Part shown: positions 55,149-64,000 of the stretch, piece by piece
Layout: each line of letters opens with the position of its first letter
Position numbering within the stretch: position 1 is the first letter of the stretch
Assembly (NCBI GenBank): GCA_916613615.1
Contig: OU744733.1
Coordinates: forward strand, 32,341,939-32,405,938
Length of the DNA stretch: 64,000 nucleotides
Direction: 5' to 3'
Origin: Steromphala cineraria
Taxonomy: Eukaryota > Mollusca > Gastropoda > Trochida > Trochidae
Notes under the pieces: model-generated
Seen by the model: only the letters and a program-made list of their open reading frames with translations
Told to the model about the DNA's origin: nothing
Databases searched by the model: none
Translations under genes and position numbers: made by a program

Positions 55149-58100
55149 CTGAAAGTTTTAATGCAAAATTTATCAATTGTTAAAGTAAAGTGAAAAGATT
55201 CCTTTTACAAATTTAACTGTGTTTTTATGCATGGGTTTTAAAATATTGTAAAAGGATATGTCATTCATTTCTTAATGAAATATTTTAAAAATATATATTT
55301 ATTTACAAGAGAAGAGATTATTAAAATATATAACATTTTGTTAGATGCTTTTTGACGTGGAGTCTTCTTCTACTGGTGTTTGTATTTGAAATAATTTTTG
55401 TCATACGGAAACATCAATATTCTTAAATGAATGTCAACTGCAAGAATCTGTGTTTTGAATCTTGCAAAATACGAATGTATTGTATACAATACTTTGGTCT
55501 GTTTAATATAAAATAAATTTGTTCATAGCTTATGAAATATAACTTACATCAAACATCTAAGACATGATATATATAAAGTAAACATTTTGATTTAAAAAAG
55601 GTGGCCATGGAAATAATTAAAACCTAAATTAATGTAACATTATATATCACAAAAACTAAATCTATTTTACAATTGATTTTGATGTAAAAAGTTCAACAAA
55701 TTTCTTCAAGTTCTCTTTTCCACAGATCAAGATGAGATGAGGGCGTAGCCCATCATCAATTAACATAAAGACAATAGGTATGAATAGGTGCTTTACAAAG
55801 GTTACATAAAGTTTCTACACTCTCATTATCATAGAAAGGGAATAAAGAAGAGGGAGAAAAGTGTTTTATTAACGTGTGACTTGCTGAATGATATAATTCT
55901 GCTTTATAAAAATGATATCATAAAATATAGCATCAAACCAAATGCTTGTGAAACAAGGATATACCAGCTGATACTCAGCCTTTATAATAATGATTGATGG
56001 GTTACGTGTTGACAGTGTTACTATGGTATATGTCATAAAATATAAAGGGACAGATTGAAGATATTTTTTGGTGGAAAGAGATTCATTTTAAATGCAAAAT
56101 ATTTAGAAAAGATCATTAATTTGAACTTGCTTTTTATGTCAATTTCTAAATTCCCTTTGAGGAGGACATCTCTGATGAATAATAATTATCTCTTTAAATT
56201 CATCAATCTTAAAGAACCATATGCAGTGTATGAAATAGATTTGAAACCTAGCCTATCCTGAAAATTAAATGGTCAATTCCTAAGGGGAAAATATAGAAAA
56301 AACTTCAAAGTTACGATCCTGACCAAAAAGGAACCAGTCCTTGACTGGCGGACGGGCTATATTTTAAACACTGCCATATGACATTTATTTTCAAACACTA
56401 AATGGAACTGATAACATTTTCTAATTTTTAAGGGGATTTTTTTATATAAAATATCTATTGAAAACATCTCACTTCCCTTATATTAATTTCATCAATCTGA
56501 ACAAATAGATCAAGGTTAAACATCTTTCTAAATACTTTACTGATGAATGGGTGACATTTTAAGTTTCTATTCTTATCTTAACCTCCATTGTGAACATACT
56601 ATTTCCCTAACAGTCATTAAATCCAAAAAAAATATACAGAAAATATTTGTTCTTATTAAATAATTAATATAAAATGAGTGAAGTGTTAAAACATCATCTA
56701 TTTACATTTAAATCTCTATTCAGAACATTATATTTTCCCTCATATTTATTTGATTAATCTTAAGAAAAGGATACAATCTGCTGTCATTCATTAACTGAAA
56801 GGACTTCCTTTCAACTGATGCATGCAACACAATTAGGGCTCTGTTCTGTCTCGGCATTACCTTGTTGCCTAGCAACTAATGAGAGACAGGTGAAAATGAC
56901 AGGTAAGAAGTTGTGAGACCTTAAAGAAGTCTAAAAATAGAACAATAGGCGAACTATAACCTTCTAAGATCTCAGATGATATTTATGTTTGTAAATTTTG
57001 ACAATGCATAAATGTAGTAATTATTGTGAGTAAAAATATAATGAATTGATATTTATTTATAGTATTCTTGTATAGTATTTTTATATAATTAAAACCGATT
57101 TCACCTTAGTTCACTTTTGTGTGTTAAAATATCATTATGCACATTGGAAGTCAAGGAAAAACATGAAAAACCGGAAAGGTGTAAAGAAGTCGTCAAAAAT
57201 GATTGGTACTTAAACTCTTTTTTACAAATAAATGAAATGAAATTTCATTAAAAATATTTTAATAAATCATCCACATTTGGACAGATTTTTAAAGTAATTG
57301 AACAATTATATCTAATAAACAAGGCTTTGACAATACTCTTCCCTTAGAAATGACAAAACAATAAAAAATAATCTAAATCTCACATCAGAAATTAAATATT
57401 AGATTTAAAAAACTGCAATGATTGACAATAAATGTTTCACACAGTCAGCTTTCATCATCAAAATACTTCCATTGAAGGTGTACAATAACACAATGAGAGC
57501 TTCAATACATAGACTAATAGAATCTCTCTTTATCTACCACACATAACTCTATTATCACTCTTCACTGACCGAGGACAAAAACATTCTCATGGGGGATTCG
57601 GGCGCCAATATTTCACCATATCTATCACAAAATATCACTCAGGTGTGACTTCAAAGGTAAAGAAATATGTATACTTATCTATATAAATATAACAAAAAGG
57701 TATGTTTACTGTCATAAATATAGATACATATGTTGTTGGTCAAAGGAGCAGAATTTGTGAATTTGACTTAATTCTTTTTGTGGCAAGTTAAAATGAAGAT
57801 TTCAACTAGGTTTAGATCAAATCTAAGCCTTCATATTTATCTATCATATTTGTTCAAGATTTATCAACTGTATACCGAGTTTGTATTACAATTGTAAAGA
57901 AGTACCTATTATATGGATTTACAACTTCTTTAATGCAAGTTTTGGTGAAGATACTTAGTTTTGTCGAGAAATTTGCTTGATAGATGATGCTGATTTTCAT
58001 ATCTACACAGAAATCTCCTTGCAATAAAGAGTTTGTAAATCCTTAAAATAAAGAATTTGAAATTCATAATTGATTTTGATGATTATTATTTCTGTTTTGA

Positions 58101-61006
58101 TTTACATTTTCACAACATTTTTCATTTGAAAGATGAGTTTAGCTTCAAATCTTCTTGCAATAAATAAGTTCTAAATCTAAATTGAATTAGTATTTCTATA
58201 TTTGTATTTGCATTAACACAATCATTCTCATTTGATTGGCAAGTTTACTATTGAAAACTCTGTCACCTAATGCATGTTATAAAATGAATCCAGGTTAATT
58301 TCAGCACTTCTGAACCTAATTGTACAGTGCTGTTTAATTGCCTACTTAAAGCTCACAGATCTGAAAATTGACATATTTATCTGTGTATTATGACAGGTGT
58401 AAACCTCAGGTAGGTGTAAAATGCTCTATTCACACGTACAGGTGTGCATTGAGTAACAGGTATGATATAACACAATACCCAGACCAGTTCACCTTTGACC
58501 TTTGACCAGAGGTCAGGATAAGCTTTCTTCATATGGTGAAAGGAGCATACTATTAATAATACAATAAGTCAGTTGAGACAAATTTATTGTCAGGCTTAGA
58601 CTGTCTCCTTGTCTGCAGTTCATTTTTTTATGTTATAATTTGCTTTTCAATTTTTTTAGAGTAATTTGAAAGTTTGCTGAGTAAGATGTTTTCAAGTTGG
58701 GCTGTCTAGGGTCTCAGACATTTATAAGACTTTTTAGGTGGAAAAATGAAAAAAAATATCTGAAAATGGAACTTCATATACTTTGAATAAAAAATTAAGA
58801 TAGATTTATCCAAATTCCAAATCATGTGATTTTAGTCTCACAATATGGGCATCGTGACCCAATCGCAGAATTTTGATCGAGTTAAGTTTTCTGGCTGTGT
58901 TGTGCAGACCCAGATAACCAGGGAAGTCTACTTTTGGTATTTTCCTGAAATAGTTACCAACTGAGACCGCGGTTTTCAACATCATATAAATAAAAGACAA
59001 TAAAAATTTTCAAATGAAGTGGAGCCTTACATGTTATTCAAATGATAAATAATAATCATTTAAATATTGTTAAAGCCTTTCTCGATTACTTCAAACATTA
59101 CAAAGTGAAAATATTTTGGCCAAACGAAAGATGACTTCATGTCACAGACGAAGCATCATTGCTAATACTAGCTAATCATCTGGAAGATTCTATTCCTGGT
59201 TTTGTCATACCAAAAGTCATGGGGAGAGAACAATTCTTTGCCCGACACCTACCATCATAAAGACACAACTTTGCTTGAACTTGTACTACATTGTGGCTGC
59301 CAATGGTGCTAAAGCACAAGCCAAAGTTTTCTAAATGAATTTGTATTTAGGACAGTAATGAGTGATATTTTATATTTCCAGCATAATTGCTATATCATAA
59401 TCCAACCTGACCTTTCAAGCCTGATGGTCCAAAAGTTGTGCTATTGTAGAAAGTATGATCACATATTTTCAGATATAATGGCTTGTGTATATTTTATTGA
59501 TAAATTAACATGTATATATGCATTGTATACACAAGGTGAGACGTTAATAAAATATCTGTCTGTCTGTCTATAAAATTTATTGTAACTTGTCATAAATCTG
59601 CATTATGTCCTGATCAAATGCTATCTTACTAGAATAGTAAGAGCAATACATTTGTATCAGCAATTTAATTGCATCAGTATAACCCGGAGTATATTTGATA
59701 TTAAAACTTTTATTTCTGTCATGCAACTGTTACAAGTTAGATACTATGTCATCTCGTGATCAAACAAGTGACATGTTTCTTTTATCTTATCTATATCAGT
59801 TTTTTAGGGAATCAACTCTTTTATCAATATGAGTAATACAGGAATAGTTTATTTCATGTTAGAGCTGTCAAATATATCATTCAAATTGCTTTCATCTACC
59901 AATATACACTAAAAGTCTCTAGGAGTATTGATCCAAAGTTTCCTGTGCATTCCAACATATACTCAACAAATAAGATAAGGACCACCCCAAATTTCAATAT
60001 TTTATAAATAAATTATAGTGTAAAAGAAGATTAATTAGGGACTTAAACATATGATTTTAAGGTGTTGCATAAGTTCTTTTGTTAAGTATATTTGGGTTTC
60101 TGTTAAGATATGGAAATGTGGCACGATCAATAAGTGAGTGAGTTATTGTTTTACGCCACTTGGGCAATATTTCAGCCATTAGTGGCATCATCATCAATTA
60201 TTAAAATGTAAACTAAAATTGCAACCAGCAGACAAGAGGAATACTAGTCATGGAACCAAGAAGAAATTATGGAACAAAAATATTCAACTCAATATTTCAA
60301 AAATTGGCTAAACATTATAAATCAATCAAATCAATCCAAAGCTAAATACAAGAAACATAACTTTATCATAACATTTCTATTGTATTTTCAATACATTCAA
60401 ATACATGTACCTGAGAATTTTGTCTTTTTGAAAGATTCAAATACCTGAAAAATTTAATTATATATCCAAATCTAGATATAGAATTAATTAAATATTGGTA
60501 AATTAAGAATTTAATAGATTTAGTTCATGACTGCATGCACAATATCATAATAGTCAGTGCTAAGTTGAGAATATAAAAAAAAAAATGTAATCTACTAGTA
60601 AACAATTTAAACATCAGTTGAGCTTCATTATATAATATCATTACAGTAAAGATGTTTTTATTTTTCTGAATTTTAATTCACATGAAAATCTTTTCATGTC
60701 AGAAGTATAAAAGTGATCTCTGTACATATTTGAAATTTGAAACATTTTGTCAAAAAAACATCAAATACATGAAATTAATAAACAACCTTCATATTTCAAA
60801 ATCATACAATGTACAATTTCTGATGGTACATATATGTGAGTTTACAGTGAAATATATAACATAATCAATACAGGTGTAATGTAGACATGTGATATAGACA
60901 TGTAATTGACACCCTGACATACACTGTGGTACATAGCAATGTAAACATCTGTCTACTCCCACAAACAAAATGACATCATCGCGTATAAAATGATAACAGA
61001 ACATAC
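55149..61006 (-). other. COBL intron, no exon or element recognised apart from a short repeat
   Basis: About 5.9 kb of AT-rich sequence. A GTGAGTGAGT repeat copy lies at 60131-60186, a TCTG run at ~59560-59575, and CAGGTG-type motifs start near 58395. The open frames at 55788, 56055, 58806, 59358 and 60682 have low-complexity composition and no splice context. Confidence 0.5.
60131..60186 (+). repeat. GTGAGTGAGT repeat, copy E
   Basis: gtgagtgagttattgtttta then cgccacttgggcaatatttcagccattagtggc. It matches copies at 35866 and 52081. In a COBL intron. Confidence 0.6.
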
Positions 61007-61247
61007 CTCAAAGGGCTGTAAAATCTTCGACGTTGATTCCCGTTTTAAAGTTTTTGCCTTTTCTGCTTCTTTCTCTTTTTGCTTGGAAACAAGTTGAATT
61101 GTTCGAGCATCAAGTGATCCTATTGTTTGGTTAGCTTTGTAATCCAATGATTTGCCAGTTTCTTCAGATATAGCAACGAGTGTATATCCAGTTGGCGATA
61201 CCTTACTTTTGGCAGCTAACAAGACTCGAAGATCTTGCATAGGAATG
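61007..61247 (-). CDS. COBL: COBL homologue, ubiquitin-like domain, first part
   Basis: A 241-nt exon with acceptor ttttgcctttcag (AG at 61249-61248), entered in phase 2, and donor CTTTGAG|GTATGT. It encodes IPMQDLRVLLAAKSKVSPTG, then YTLVAISEETGKSLDYKANQ and TIGSLDARTIQLVSKQKEKE. It matches the COBL domain signature (LL..LAA..KLNPS.HTL... FKPNTPIGTLD...V.LV.K). COBL family proteins nucleate or remodel actin at the cortex using WH2 domains. The upstream exon with the start codon was not found in this window and is presumably beyond 64000. The partial protein encoded here is about 1262 residues. Confidence 0.85.
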
Positions 61248-64000
61248 CTGAAAGGCAAAACAAATTGGAATCAGAAATAATACTCACTTCTCCCCCTCCT
61301 GTGTTCAAAACCTGTTTCTTCTTCCGTCCAAACATCGTTAAGCAAGGTACACACAGGTAATCCTAATCAAATTCCCAGGTAAATTCCCAAATCAGAATCC
61401 AGGTAGGTCTTGTCACCATCCTACAGTATGCCTCGGCCTACTCATGTTTTCTTGTTGGACGATGTCCCAATACACCTCCCGTTTATTTCATTCTCGCCTT
61501 ACACCGACGAGTTGTTTGGCAGGTCACATGACCATTTTGAGATCAAGGTATGCTTGACAAAGCGGCCTGCTATAGTTGACGTTCCGACTCAGTAAGCTCA
61601 CTAGACTGGCTGAGTGTCGGGCTTCACCTGTCCTTGACGAGATAAATACCTGACTCTCACCTGTCCTCAATGTTGATTAAAGACACTAGGACTGATACAT
61701 CATTTTCATGAAACTTTGCTCACGATATATTCTGTCTGTCTGTCTGTCTGTCTGTGTTCTTGTTGAGATTTTCACCTGTCCTTTTGGAGATACATGTAAT
61801 TGTCACCTGTCGTCAATGTTGATTAAAGACAATAGGACAGGAATATAATGTTCATAAAGCTTGGGTTATTTATTTTATTAGCTGTATGGAAGACTGGATA
61901 ATTGTTACCTTTTCTTGACAAGATACACCTGAGTTTAACCGGATGTTTATACAGAACAATAAATAATGTATTGCATTTATCTGTGCTGGATAAGTTACAC
62001 CTGAAATCTTCTTGACTGGCTACTTTTGATACATAATTCACCTGTCCTTGACAGTCAAACTGTCATTTAAAATTGATAATGGACAGACAGGTAAGGCATA
62101 GACTTGATGCAGTTTCCGGCAGGTATTATTCCACAAACATGCACAGAGGTCTCACAGAGCCTTAGCAAGACACACCTGAACATTACCTACATCACCTGTC
62201 CTCAAGTGTAGATTACCTATGTAACAATTGACCCACTCCCATTAATCAAGAACAATGGGAGACAGGTAATGCATGAAGTTCATGCAGCTAATGGGTCAGG
62301 TGAAATTCACAGGTGTATTAGTAAGGGGTACTTGATGTGCTGTGTTTGGATGAGGGTTTACTCTTAATAATTTCCCTGTTTTAGAAAATGTTATTGTAAG
62401 GGTGAATCACGCCACTCATAGGTCAGCTGCAGTTCACAGGTGTTGTATGAAGATAAGTTACGATGAGGTTTTAACTCTTATCAATTAAAGGGTTTTCTTC
62501 AGATAATTTTAGCACTTGGTTAAAGTCATGTCAAGATCACATAATCTATATTTCTGTTTACTTAAATTTTTGGAAAATTTCTAAAAGGCAGTTATAAAAC
62601 AACCAAACAAGCACCTTTTGGCTTATAGTGTCATGATTTTTTACTTGCAAGATGAGCAACAACTGACAGAGGAGTGTATACGGTATTCCTGACCATTTGT
62701 TTATTTTTGCATAATTTTCAAAAAATGTCAAATAACAGAAGAAGTTTTAAAACAATGCTTCTGTAAAATCAGTAATTTTGTAAGAATTATTCCTAAGTGA
62801 AGTGATGCAGTTGTGATGTGATAATTTAGCATGAAAGATATTGATAGAAATGAATCAGGTGTATTTCACAGGTAGGGTAGGAGAAATTTGTGTTACTGTA
62901 AAGGGGAAATTTTACCTGTAAAAGTTATATCTGTAAATAAAACAGTCCTCTACCACAACATTGTGAAATCATGGCCTGGCTGACAGGAGGCATTTGAGTT
63001 GGGATATATATTAAATAATTACAGATCTATCTTGTGTGGTTCAAAACACTGGTAGCAGGGGCAATTGTAGAGAGGTGGAGGCATTTTAGACTTTTTAAAA
63101 GGATATCCTTTCTTTAATAATCCAATGCAGTATTGCACCCTATCTTTATAAACTGAGAACTGGTAGGTATACACAGGTATATAAGGTAGGTATATAAAAA
63201 AAAACACTTATTCCTCCAGATGGGAAAATTGCCTGCTTGTTGCACTGTATCAAGGTTTATCTGGGGTATTGCATCTTTTCAAAATTTTCTCAAATCTGAT
63301 AGGTAAACACAAAAGGTATTCATCAACAACACCAAACACTCCAGATAAGCAAACTGCCCTTCCACCCGAATGTCATTGATCAGTATATCTAAGGGATTGT
63401 ATACTACCTAAAAACTGGTACATTGGAACAAAAATCCAATTTCAGGTAAAGGTCAAAAAGTACCCAGAATGTTTTCCCTTCTGATGGGCAAATTGTCCTT
63501 CTACCCCCTGTTGTCCAGTCACTGTAGGTAACTCAGGTATTGTATCCTGTCTGTTACCTGAAGACCCACAGGTAAATACCTGTGTATTGTGTTCAGGTAG
63601 ATTTACCTGCCGATAAAGGGTTGGGAGACGGGGTGTTACCGTATCTGACAGGTGAGGTGATGAGGCACGGTTCAGTGAGCTTACCTTTAGAACATATGGT
63701 TTGAAAACAGGTCCAAGTTTCCCACCTGTACTTTTCAGGTACAGATAGAAGTAAATTTTCAATGAAAAAATAACTTTGATTTAAAAAAAAAAAAAATTTC
63801 ATTTAATAAATGATATTATGATGAACAAATCTAAGGCCTTACCATTACAAGATATGGTTAGAAAATAGGTTTAAGTAGGTAGTTTTTAAGGTAGAGTTGA
63901 AGTTTAAAGCCTGAGGTATGTAAGTTTAAAAATTATAATGTTTTATATGTTTCATTTTGCTTTTACTTAAAAAAAAGCAGGTGATATGATAAATTAGCAT
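61248..64000 (-). other. upstream COBL intron, rich in CACCTG/CAGGTG motifs
   Basis: No exon with the required phase-2 exit was recognised. About 15 CACCTG or CAGGTG hexamers were counted by eye between 61620 and 63730, often as tcacctgtcct, indicating a diverged repeat family. A (TCTG)n run lies at 61731-61755. The minus-strand open frames at 63442-63802 overlap these repeats and look spurious. Confidence 0.5.
61731..61755 (+). repeat. TCTG microsatellite
   Basis: About six tandem tctg units (tctgtctgtctgtctgtctg). A shorter run of the same unit lies at ~59560. Confidence 0.85.

Noticed and set aside
63442..63802. Two minus-strand frames of 106 and 69 codons
   Set aside because: They overlap the CAGGT-rich repeat field and do not provide the phase-2 exit needed for an upstream COBL exon.

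Overview
The window is eukaryotic nuclear DNA: AT-rich, with short phase-consistent exons, long introns, GT/AG splice sites and many small non-autonomous transposons. The interspersed repeats (a GTGAGTGAGT-led repeat of about 60 bp, a recurring AAGGGAGRTAACTCT motif, tRNA-derived SINEs, L1/Tx1-like LINE relics) and the multicopy-type protein family at 7.6-11 kb point to a lophotrochozoan, most likely a bivalve mollusc. This is inference; no species is claimed.

Layout. (1) 149-174: candidate first coding exon of a minus-strand gene leaving the window on the left. (2) 1969-13103, minus strand: a four-exon gene assembled here from phase-matched exons, encoding about 134 residues that resemble the Spot14/MID1IP1 family. 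Its first intron holds a separate plus-strand gene (6537-11048) with two consecutive ORFs, about 129 and 1020 codons. ORF2 has a long coiled coil, a possible RNase H-like core and a C-terminal Spindlin/Ssty-like (Tudor-type) module. (3) 15030-21649, plus strand: an E-box/ETS promoter-like stretch, a non-coding first exon, then four coding exons for a 459-residue TPR-like protein ending in a J domain with HPD. (4) 26931-28142, minus: an intronless secreted protein of about 400 residues with a PAN/apple-like cysteine cluster. (5) 31318-34115: a decayed L1/Tx1-like LINE whose middle is replaced by another repeat, followed by a second LINE C-terminal relic and tRNA-derived SINE relics. (6) 40696 to beyond 61247, minus: nine coding exons of a cordon-bleu (COBL/COBLL1) actin-nucleator homologue, with split COBL ubiquitin-like domain, two KRAP motifs, Pro- and Gln-rich tracts and a single C-terminal WH2. 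Its first exon lies outside the window.

Mobile-element content explains much of the rest: six copies of a ~355-bp TTAA-flanked MITE, three of a ~490-bp TTAA-flanked MITE, a Mutator-like MITE with 9-bp target duplications, two long palindromic MITEs, and a composite ~1-kb repeat. A COBL intron carries a nested, long-armed hairpin element with hammerhead-ribozyme-like cores (CTGATGA...GAAAC), and another COBL intron carries a tandem array that has multiplied the exon's own 5' splice site. Those two, plus the paired-ORF gene nested antisense in the Spot14-like gene, are the most interesting things seen.
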